Below, in pieces: positions 33,172 to 42,354 of a DNA stretch of 64,000 nucleotides. A model generated the notes under the pieces. That model did not search any database. It saw only the letters and a program-made list of their open reading frames with translations, and was not told where the DNA came from. Both the position numbers and the translations under genes were made by a program. How positions within the stretch are numbered: the stretch's first letter is position 1; each line of letters starts with the position of its first letter. This DNA is from Virgifigura sp964551315 (GTDB lineage Bacteria; Pseudomonadota; Alphaproteobacteria; Dongiales; Dongiaceae), in NCBI GenBank assembly GCA_964551315.1, contig CAZKCM010000001.1:62001-126000 (forward strand), written 5' to 3'.

Positions 33172-34335
33172 ATGAAGATCGCGTTCTTCGGCTCCAGCCT
33201 GCTGTCCGCCTACTGGAACGGCGCCGCGACCTATTACCGGGGCATCATCCGGGCGCTGCACGCGCGCGGCCACAGCACCACCTTCTACGAGCCCGACGCG
33301 TTCGACCGCCAGCGGCACCGCGACCTCGATCCGCCCGACTGGGCCCGCGTCGTCGTCTACCCGCCCGCCGAGGCAGACGCCGCGCGAGTGGTCGAGCAAG
33401 CACGGCAGGAGGCGGACGTCATCGTCAAGGCAAGCGGCGTCGGCGTCCTGGACGACTGGCTCGAGGCAGCGGTCGCGGCGGCGAAGCGCCCCGGCAACCT
33501 CGTCGTCTACTGGGACGTCGATGCGCCCGCCACCCTCGACCGGATGTCGGCGAACCCGGACGATCCGCTGCGTGCGCTGGTGCCGCGATACGACCTCGTC
33601 CTCACCTATGGCGGCGGCGATCCCGTCGTCGCCGGATACGAAGCCTTCGGGGCACGAGCCTGCGTGCCGATCTACAACGCGCTCGACCCGACGACCCACT
33701 ATCCGGCACCGGCCGACGACCGCTTCGCCGGCGACCTCGGTTTCCTCGGCAACCGCCTGCCCGACCGCGAGGCGCGGGTCGAGGCGTTCTTCATCGCCAC
33801 CGCCGAGCGGCTGCCGCACCGGCGCTTCGTGCTCGGCGGTAATGGCTGGCACGATAAGCCGCTTCCGGCCAATGTTCGTACCCTGGGCCACGTCTATACG
33901 GGCGACCACAACGCCTTCAACGCCTCGTCGCGGGCGATCCTCAACATCCACCGCGAGAGCATGGTGCGAACCGGATACTCGCCGGCGACGCGGCTGTTCG
34001 AGGCGGCCGGGGCCGCCGCCTGCCAGATCACCGACCGCTGGGAGGGCATCGAGCTGTTCCTGGAACCGGACCGCGAGGTGCTGGTCGCCGGCGACGCCGA
34101 CGAGGTGGCGGCGCGCCTCGAAGAGCTGACGCCGGAGCGCGCGCGGCGCATCGGGATCGCGGCGCGGCGCAGAATCCTCGCCGAGCACACCTACGCCCAC
34201 CGCGCGAAGCTGGTCGAATCGGTGCTGGACGGATACGACGCCGGAAATCCCTCCGCCCGTCGCGCCGCCGGCCAGGGGACGGCAGCGCGGGAGACTGCGG
34301 CTCAGAAGACCGCCGCTCAGGGGCGCTCCGCATGA
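33172..34335 (+). CDS. CgeB-like glycosyltransferase 2
   Basis: A 387-residue paralog of the preceding gene. The N-terminus is KIAFFGSSLLSAYWNGAATY and the donor-domain signature is ATRLFEAAGAAACQI followed by EGIELFLEPDREVLVAGD. The C-terminal 25 residues are a low-complexity Ala/Gln/Thr tail (QGTAARETAAQ and a near copy) that the other two copies lack. Its last codons overlap the start of the third copy (ATGA), so translation is coupled. Probably a cytoplasmic or membrane-associated inverting or retaining GT-B enzyme; the mechanism cannot be told. Confidence 0.85.
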   Translation: MKIAFFGSSLLSAYWNGAATYYRGIIRALHARGHSTTFYEPDAFDRQRHRDLDPPDWARVVVYPPAEADAARVVEQARQEADVIVKASGVGVLDDWLEAAVAAAKRPGNLVVYWDVDAPATLDRMSANPDDPLRALVPRYDLVLTYGGGDPVVAGYEAFGARACVPIYNALDPTTHYPAPADDRFAGDLGFLGNRLPDREARVEAFFIATAERLPHRRFVLGGNGWHDKPLPANVRTLGHVYTGDHNAFNASSRAILNIHRESMVRTGYSPATRLFEAAGAAACQITDRWEGIELFLEPDREVLVAGDADEVAARLEELTPERARRIGIAARRRILAEHTYAHRAKLVESVLDGYDAGNPSARRAAGQGTAARETAAQKTAAQGRSA

Positions 34336-35498
34336 ACGGGCTGTCGATCGTCATCATCGGCCTGTCGATCACCTCCTCCTGGGGGAACGGCCACGCCACG
34401 ACCTATCGCAGCCTGGTGCGCGCGATGGCCCGGCGCGGCCACGACGTCCTGTTCCTCGAGCGCGACGTGCCGTGGTACGCGAACAGCCGGGACCTGCCGC
34501 GGCCGCCCTATGGGCGAACGCGCCTCTACCAAGACCTGCCGCAGCTCGAGCGCGAGTTCTCGGCGGCGGTGGCGCGGGCCGACCTGACGATCGTCGGGTC
34601 CTACGTGCCGGAGGGCGTGCGGGTCGGCCGCTGGGTGATCGAGACCGCCCGAAAGGGCCTGACCGCCTTCTACGACATCGACACGCCGGTGACTGTCGCG
34701 AAGCTCGACCGGGGCGACGAGGAGTATCTGAGCGCCGATCTGGTCCCGCTCTACGATCTCTATCTGTCCTTCACGGGAGGTCCCCTGCTGGCGCGGCTGG
34801 CCCGCGAATACGGGGCACGGCAACCGCTGCCCTTCTACTGCTCCGTCGACCCGGAAATGTACTTCCCGGAACCGGCCGCGGGGCGGCGATGGGACCTCGG
34901 CTATCTCGGCACCTACAGCGCCGATCGACAGTCGGCCCTCGAACGGTTGATGCTGGCCGTGGCCGAAGGGTTGCCGGAGCGGCGCTTCGCCGTCGCCGGG
35001 CCGCAATATCCAAACGACATCGCCTGGCCCCGGAACGTCGCCCGGATCGAGCATCTGGCGCCGGGCGACCACCGCCGGTTCTACAACGCGCAGAGATTCA
35101 CGCTGAACCTGACCCGGCGAGAAATGGTCCGCGCCGGCTGGTCGCCGAGCGTCCGCCTGTTCGAGGCGGCCGCGAGCGGAACGCCGATCATCAGCGACTG
35201 GTGGGAGGGGCTGGACCGGCTGTTCCGCCCGGGCCGGGACATCCTGATCGCCCGGGACACCGCGGACGTCGCCCGGTTCCTCCGTGACCTGCCCGAAGAG
35301 CGCCGCCGCGCGATCGGTCATGCCGGCCGGCAGAGAGTCCTTTCGGCGCATACGTCCATGCATCGCGCGGCCGAGCTCGAGCGGTATGTCGGCGCGACCG
35401 CCCCGCGGCGACCGGCGCGGGCCGCCGCCCCATCGGCGAACCGCGGAGCAACCCCGGCACGCACCCACCCGCTGACGATCGTCGCGCACAAGGCGTGA
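34332..35498 (+). CDS. CgeB-like glycosyltransferase 3
   Basis: A 388-residue third paralog. The N-terminus is LSIVIIGLSITSSWGNGHAT, with the same NG-H-A loop as copy 1; the donor half has VRLFEAAASGTPIIS and WEGLDRLFRPGRDILIARD. The C-terminal 40 residues are Ala/Pro/Arg-rich and probably disordered. It is the last gene of the cassette and is followed by 526 bp without a gene, where the transcript probably ends. The three paralogs differ enough that each may use its own donor or acceptor. Confidence 0.85.
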   Translation: MNGLSIVIIGLSITSSWGNGHATTYRSLVRAMARRGHDVLFLERDVPWYANSRDLPRPPYGRTRLYQDLPQLEREFSAAVARADLTIVGSYVPEGVRVGRWVIETARKGLTAFYDIDTPVTVAKLDRGDEEYLSADLVPLYDLYLSFTGGPLLARLAREYGARQPLPFYCSVDPEMYFPEPAAGRRWDLGYLGTYSADRQSALERLMLAVAEGLPERRFAVAGPQYPNDIAWPRNVARIEHLAPGDHRRFYNAQRFTLNLTRREMVRAGWSPSVRLFEAAASGTPIISDWWEGLDRLFRPGRDILIARDTADVARFLRDLPEERRRAIGHAGRQRVLSAHTSMHRAAELERYVGATAPRRPARAAAPSANRGATPARTHPLTIVAHKA

Positions 35499-36024
35499 CG
35501 CGCGCGAACCGGCGGCCATCGCCCGCCGGCCGCGGCAAGACGGGATCCGGAAGGCGATTCGATCGAAGGCGATACCTCGCATGAAACAGAAAGCATGCCA
35601 GCCGCCGGGTTTAAAATCGTCCTCGTTCCCGAAGCCGGCGCGATGCTCGATGGAGCCCGCCAGCCGCGGGTATCCATCTTCGCCGGTTCGGGGAATGCCC
35701 GGAGCACCGTGTGGAAAAGCCGGGTCGAGTAACCATCTATTAACCATCGAATCCATAGGGTTGGGACCTGGATCGAGAGCCCGAAAGCCGGCGGTCGCGC
35801 GGCAGCGGTTCATCCGCGGTTCATCTGCCGGCTGGAAAATCTGGACATTCGCATGGGCCACCGCTGAGCGATCCGGTTGCCACAGCCACTGAGGTCGATC
35901 GACACGGCCGGGGGTGGGCACATACGTCCCACCAAGAAAGCCGGGTCGAGAGAAGCGGGCCTGTTCGACGATGATCGGCCGAAGGCCCGGATAGAGTTTC
36001 CAGAGTAGCGACACAAGCAGCGCG
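35499..36024. other. Intergenic region before glgP
   Basis: 526 bp with no convincing gene; the one 103-codon frame (35581-35892) lacks coding character and any family motif. It separates the glycan cassette from glycogen phosphorylase and contains a CtrA-like box at 35729. The base composition is slightly richer in A+T than the genes on either side. No ribosome-binding sequence is obvious before the glgP ATG. Confidence 0.5.
35729..35745. promoter_or_regulatory. CtrA-like box GTAA-N7-TTAACC
   Basis: GTAACCATCTATTAACC has one mismatch to TTAA-N7-TTAA and the extra CC on both halves (TAACC ... TTAACC) often seen in alphaproteobacterial CtrA sites. It lies about 280 bp before the glgP start. 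Confidence 0.4.
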
Positions 36025-38577
<2,553 letters not shown>

Positions 38578-38683
38578 TCCGGTCGCCGCACCCGGGCGTC
38601 GGACACCGGCCGGTGCAACCCTTGCCCCGCCTGGCGTGTTTGACTTCCCGGCGCCCTTCAAGCGCGCCGGAGGAGCCTGCACC

Positions 38684-39076
38684 ATGGTGGACGCGAAATC
38701 CTTGCTTCAGGAGTGGGATTGGCGCAACGGCATCCTGCTTCTCTTCGCCCCCCGCCGCGAGACCATCCCCTATCAGCAGCAGGTCGACCTGCTGACCGCC
38801 CACGCCGGATGGCTTGCCGATCGTGACATCGTCGTCATTGAGGCGATCGGCGACCGCGCCGTTTCGCTCGGCGGCGGACTCGGCGAGACCCTCGAAACGG
38901 CGCGGCTTCGCGACGCGTTCAACGTCGCCGAGGATGACTTCTGCATGATCTATGTCGGCAAGGACGGGCTCGAGAAGCTCCGGTGGGAGGAGCCGGTCGC
39001 GGTCGACCGGCTTTTCCGGCTGATCGACGCCGCGGACCCGCCCGCGGCAAGGCAGCCGCAGGGCGATAAGGCCTAG
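38684..39076 (+). CDS. DUF4174 domain protein
   Basis: A 130-residue protein made of one DUF4174 domain, a thioredoxin-fold-like domain without the CxxC pair. Recognisable features are WRNGILLLFAPRRE near the start, the central VVIEAIGDRAVSLGG, and the ending MIYVGKDGLEKLRWEEPVAV followed by FRLIDA. Some related proteins are exported; this copy has no signal peptide from the chosen ATG 38684, which follows GGAGGAG. The longer upstream frame overlaps glgP out of frame and is not used. The stop shares CTAG with the convergent TetR gene. Confidence 0.8.
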   Translation: MVDAKSLLQEWDWRNGILLLFAPRRETIPYQQQVDLLTAHAGWLADRDIVVIEAIGDRAVSLGGGLGETLETARLRDAFNVAEDDFCMIYVGKDGLEKLRWEEPVAVDRLFRLIDAADPPAARQPQGDKA

Positions 39077-39762
39077 TTCGACCGCCCCCCTCGCCGGCCG
39101 CGCGTCGTCGGTTTCGGAGGCGCGGCCCGCGTGTTCCGCGATCGCTGCGGGGTTCCGCGTGTCGCCGCCACCAGCGCATCCCAGGCGGCCATGGCGTTAT
39201 CGACGACGGCGTTCAACGTCTCGCGCGAGGCGCCGTCACGGGCCTGAATGGACAGTCCCTGGAGCAGGGTGGTGTAGAAGGCCGCGAGCGCCGCCGTGTC
39301 CGTGCCGGCCGGCAGCTCCCCCTCGGCAACGCCGCGCTCCAGCCGGCGCTGGAGCGCGACCTGCCCGCTCCGCCGGCATTCGGCGAGATGGTCGCGTACG
39401 CCCTTGCTCTCCGGCGAGCCGAGGGTCGCGGCAAGCACGATCATGCAGCCGGCCGGGTTCTTGGGATCGAGATAGGCTTCGACATTGCCGCGCAGCATTG
39501 CCTCGACCACTGCGCGGGCGGTCGGTTCACGCAAGGCACGGTTCGTCGCGGACCCCTCGGCGGAACCGTAGAGTTCCACGGCCTCGCGGAACAGCGCCTC
39601 CTTGCAGCCGAAGGCGGCATAGAGGCTCGGCCTGTTGATACCCATCGCCGCCGTGAGATCGCCAAGCGACGTCCCTTCGTAGCCGCGCTCCCAAAAGACC
39701 TCCATCGCCCGCCTCAGCGCCGCGGCTCGGTCGAACGCGCGCGGGCGGCCTCTCTTGCTCAT
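39073..39762 (-). CDS. TetR-family transcriptional regulator
   Basis: A 229-residue repressor with the N-terminal TetR DNA-binding domain (SLGDLTAAMGINRPSLYAAFGCKEALF at about 32-58, quoted in part: SLGDLTAAMG and SLYAAFG) and a ligand-binding helical domain resembling the TetR_C_16/AcrR group. It is divergent from an SDR gene across 100 bp that contain a perfect palindrome, the likely operator. The start is ATG 39762 (MSKRGRPRAF); an earlier ATG adds residues before the conserved region. Its C-terminus is Arg/Pro-rich. Its stop overlaps the DUF4174 stop tail to tail in CTAG. Confidence 0.93.
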   Translation of the reverse strand: MSKRGRPRAFDRAAALRRAMEVFWERGYEGTSLGDLTAAMGINRPSLYAAFGCKEALFREAVELYGSAEGSATNRALREPTARAVVEAMLRGNVEAYLDPKNPAGCMIVLAATLGSPESKGVRDHLAECRRSGQVALQRRLERGVAEGELPAGTDTAALAAFYTTLLQGLSIQARDGASRETLNAVVDNAMAAWDALVAATRGTPQRSRNTRAAPPKPTTRGRRGGRSN

Positions 39763-39829
39763 CGCCGATCCTTTCTGTACCGACCAGAAAATAAATCGCT
39801 TGACCGCTCCTCTCAAGCCGGCTACGAAT

Positions 39830-39849
39830 TATGTACCGCTAGGTACATA
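39830..39849. promoter_or_regulatory. Palindromic operator candidate for the TetR regulator
   Basis: TATGTACC and GGTACATA are perfect 8-bp inverted arms around GCTA, ending just before the AAAGGAG of the SDR gene. A weaker copy, TTCTG-N7-CAGAA with internal GTACC, lies near the regulator start (about 39775-39790). Position and symmetry fit repression of both genes by the TetR protein. Confidence 0.65.
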
Positions 39850-39862
39850 AAAGGAGATCGAG

Positions 39863-40603
39863 ATGCCTGAACTTGCCGGCAAGGTGGCCCTGGTGACCGG
39901 AGGCAGCCGCGGAATCGGCGCGGCGATCGCCAAGCGGCTGGCCCGGGACGGGGCCGATGTGGCGCTGACCTATGTGAGCGCCGCGGACAAAGCGCGCGCC
40001 GTCGTGGCGGAGATCGAGGCGGCCGGTCGGCGCGGCCTCGCCATCGCGGCGGACAGCGCCGATCCCGAGGCCGTCATCGCCGCGGTGGATCGGACGGCGG
40101 CGGAGCTCGGCCGGCTCGACATTCTCGTCAACAACGCCGGCATCTTTCCCTATGGGCCGCCCGAGGCCGTGACCCTCGCGGACATCGACCGGACGCTGGC
40201 AATCCACGTTCGCGCCGTCTTCGTCGCCTCGCAGGCAGCGTTGCGGCACATGGGGGCCGGCGGGCGCATCCTTTCGATCGGTTCCTGCCTCGGGCAACGG
40301 GTGCCGCATCCAGGGGTCACGCTCTACGCCATGAGCAAATCCGCGCTCATCGGCTTCACCAAGGGACTCGCGCGCGACGTCGGGCCGCGCGGCATCACCG
40401 TCAACCTGATCGATCCCGGGTCTACGGACACGGATATGAATCCGGCCGACGGACCCGGCGCGGACGCCCAGCGCGGGCTCATGGCGCTGGGCCATTTCGG
40501 CAGCGCCGACGACATCGCCGCCATGACCGCGCATCTCGCCGGGCCGGGCGGGCGCTTCGTCACCGGCGCGGCGATCGCCGTCGACGGCGGATACGCGGCC
40601 TGA
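39863..40603 (+). CDS. SDR-family oxidoreductase (FabG-like)
   Basis: A 246-residue classical short-chain dehydrogenase: cofactor motif VTGGSRGIGAAIAK (11-24), NNAG motif VNNAGIFPYG, catalytic Ser in IGSCLGQR, Tyr and Lys in YAMSKSALIGF, and the C-terminal VTGAAIAVDGGYAA. All catalytic residues are present, so it is active, most likely on a keto or hydroxy compound with NADP(H). The substrate is unknown. Controlled by the divergent TetR gene through the palindrome ahead of it, and followed at 43 bp by a small multidrug exporter, so it probably belongs to a chemical-stress response. Confidence 0.93.
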   Translation: MPELAGKVALVTGGSRGIGAAIAKRLARDGADVALTYVSAADKARAVVAEIEAAGRRGLAIAADSADPEAVIAAVDRTAAELGRLDILVNNAGIFPYGPPEAVTLADIDRTLAIHVRAVFVASQAALRHMGAGGRILSIGSCLGQRVPHPGVTLYAMSKSALIGFTKGLARDVGPRGITVNLIDPGSTDTDMNPADGPGADAQRGLMALGHFGSADDIAAMTAHLAGPGGRFVTGAAIAVDGGYAA

Positions 40604-40646
40604 CCCCGCCCGCACGCCAATCGGCCCCAACCCTCGGAGAGCAGTC

Positions 40647-40964
40647 ATGGCATGGGCCGTTCTTGTCGGAGCCGGTCTTCTGGAGATCGTGTGGGCCATC
40701 GCGCTGAAACACGCCGATGGCTTCACGCGGTTCTGGCCCAGCGTCGTCGGTCTCGTCGCCGCCGCCGTGAGCTTCGTCATGCTTTCGAGCGCGCTGAGAA
40801 GCCTGCCCGTGGGAACCGCCTATGCGGTCTGGGTCGGCATCGGCGCGCTCGGCGTGGCGTTGGCCGGCATCGTTGCGCTCGGCGAAAGCGCCTCGCCGCT
40901 CCGGCTGGGCTTTCTCGTGCTGATCCTGGTCGGCGTCATCGGCCTGAAGATCGTCGAGGGATGA
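40647..40964 (+). CDS. SMR-family exporter, SugE/Gdx type
   Basis: A 105-residue inner-membrane protein with four transmembrane helices. The essential Glu13 of the small multidrug resistance family is in GLLEIVWAIALK, in the arrangement typical of the SugE/Gdx branch rather than EmrE. Gdx proteins export guanidinium and small quaternary ammonium ions as antiparallel dimers. It is in the same direction as the SDR gene and 43 bp behind it, so both may be induced together by the ligand of the TetR protein. No guanidine riboswitch can be seen; the space between the genes is too short. Confidence 0.93.
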   Translation: MAWAVLVGAGLLEIVWAIALKHADGFTRFWPSVVGLVAAAVSFVMLSSALRSLPVGTAYAVWVGIGALGVALAGIVALGESASPLRLGFLVLILVGVIGLKIVEG

Positions 40965-41046
40965 AACGCCCGCGGCGCTCCGCCTCGGCCGCATCCCGTG
41001 GCGTCCCTGTGACAAATCCGGCTCGACGGCGATAGCCCGGCAATTG

Positions 41047-41061
41047 TTAAGTAAATCTTTA
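41047..41061. promoter_or_regulatory. CtrA-like box TTAA-N7-TTTA
   Basis: TTAAGTAAATCTTTA has one mismatch to TTAA-N7-TTAA and is followed by CC. It lies 48 bp before the GTG start of the small Cys protein, in an AT-rich patch. Confidence 0.35.
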
Positions 41062-41108
41062 CCATTAAGACCGAGCTTCGGGGCTTCGACGCTGGAGATC
41101 CCGAATCG

Positions 41109-41330
41109 GTGCAGTACATCCTGTTCGTCATCGCCTGCTTGTCCGGTCAACCGGGCCAATGCACGGGAGAGACCATCGCTCTTCCGGAAGTGACGAACGC
41201 CACGGCCTGCCATCTCGCGGGGCGGCTGCACCTGCGGGACTGGGCGCTCGAGCATCCCGGCATGCGGGTCAAGGAAGCAAAATGCATGGGCCGGCCGCTC
41301 GCCCCGGGCGAAGCGATCGAGGCGTCCTGA
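41109..41330 (+). CDS. Small exported-looking protein with three cysteines
   Basis: A 73-residue protein starting at GTG 41109. A short hydrophobic start (YILFVIACLSG) is followed by a compact domain with Cys18, Cys34 and Cys59 besides Cys10, and the pattern C-x15-C-x24-C. I have seen similar alphaproteobacterial small proteins of the form C-x7-C...C...W...C, but no function is known to me. Codon use is like that of neighbouring genes. A strong hairpin follows 22 bp after the stop. The true start could differ, because no good ribosome-binding sequence precedes the GTG. Confidence 0.6.
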   Translation: MQYILFVIACLSGQPGQCTGETIALPEVTNATACHLAGRLHLRDWALEHPGMRVKEAKCMGRPLAPGEAIEAS

Positions 41331-41351
41331 ACGGCCGAATCCGGTTACGGA

Positions 41352-41390
41352 GCAAGGCGGTGATCGCTCTTTTTTAGCGGACCGCCTTGC
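41352..41390. terminator. Strong nested hairpin with T-rich loop
   Basis: Perfect 10-bp arms GCAAGGCGGT (41352-41361) and ACCGCCTTGC (41381-41390) enclose a second stem CGCT/AGCG around CTTTTTT. It could terminate transcription of the small Cys protein gene or act as an RNA element in the leader of the next gene. The T-run is in the loop, not after the stem, unlike an intrinsic terminator. Confidence 0.55.
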
Positions 41391-41590
41391 AAGCGGGGGG
41401 CCCTGTCGCGGCGGAAACGCGCCGCGGCAGGCGCCCGCTTCTCTTATGCCCCGCGCGACCTTCGCCGACGAGAGTCGCACCGCCCCGGCCCTTGATCCAG
41501 GCCCCCGCCGGGGAGATGCTATTGCATCGTGAATATGCCGCCCGCAGATCCCGTTTCGCCCGTCTTCGCCCGATCGAGGAGAACACAGGC

Positions 41591-42193
41591 ATGAGACGCC
41601 TTCGAGTCGGATGGCCGACCCGCGCGACGACCGCGCTTGTCGGCCTCGCGCTGACCGCCCTGACGGCGCCCCTGGTCGCATCGTCGAGTGCCGTGTCGGC
41701 CGATCCCCGATCGCCCTATGCGGGTCTGGAGCAGCGATCCATCAAGGCGCTGTCGACGGAGCAGATCGGCGACCTTCTGACCGGGCGCGGCATGGGCCTC
41801 GCCCTCGCCGCCGAGCTCAACGGCTATCCCGGCCCGACGCACGTCCTCGACCTCGCGGAGGAGCTGTCGCTGACGCCGGACCAGGCCGCGAGGGCGGAGG
41901 CATTGCGAGCGGAGATGTCGGAGGCAGCCGCCGAGCTCGGCGCCGAGATCGTGCGGCGCGAGGCGATGCTCGACGCGCTGTTCGCCTCGGGCGCGGCCGA
42001 GCTCGAAGCCCTACACCGGCAGGTATCGGATCTGGCCCGCCTGCAGGGTGAGCTGCGCTTCACCCACCTCCGGGCCCATCTGGCGATGCGCGCGCTCCTC
42101 ACGCCGGAGCAGAACGCCGCCTATGCCCGCCTGCGCGGCTATGGCGGCCCGGCCCCGGCGGATCACCACCGCGGCGGGCACGACACGCATTGA
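41591..42193 (+). CDS. Spy/CpxP-like periplasmic protein
   Basis: A 200-residue exported helical protein. A signal peptide of about 37 residues (basic start, hydrophobic ALVGLALTALTAPLVASS) is followed by LxxTQ-type motifs LSLTPDQAARAEAL and LLTPEQNAAYARL, as in the Spy/CpxP and periplasmic metal-sensor (heavy-metal resistance) families. The C-terminal tail DHHRGGHDTH could bind metal ions. The likely role is periplasmic chaperone or metal binding under envelope stress. The ATG 41591 is chosen because the signal peptide begins there. No CpxRA-like pair lies adjacent. Confidence 0.8.
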   Translation: MRRLRVGWPTRATTALVGLALTALTAPLVASSSAVSADPRSPYAGLEQRSIKALSTEQIGDLLTGRGMGLALAAELNGYPGPTHVLDLAEELSLTPDQAARAEALRAEMSEAAAELGAEIVRREAMLDALFASGAAELEALHRQVSDLARLQGELRFTHLRAHLAMRALLTPEQNAAYARLRGYGGPAPADHHRGGHDTH

Positions 42194-42354
42194 GGCCGCC
42201 CGGCAACCCCGCGCTGCATGGGGCCCCTTTAATCGGTGGGAGATGAGCCGATAAGGGTCTAAAACTGGTGTTCCGATCCTCCCGGCGACCGGGGCGGACA
42301 ACGCCCGCCGGAATCGCGAAGACCGGCGCGGGAGGACGGCAGGGGAGGAACGAC

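Noticed and set aside
35581..35892. 103-codon frame between the cassette and glgP
   Set aside because: No ribosome-binding sequence, no G+C bias at third positions and no family character.
40604..40646. Guanidine riboswitch ahead of the Gdx-type exporter
   Set aside because: Only 43 bp separate it from the SDR gene, too short for a guanidine aptamer, and none is recognisable before the SDR gene, where a protein operator is present instead.
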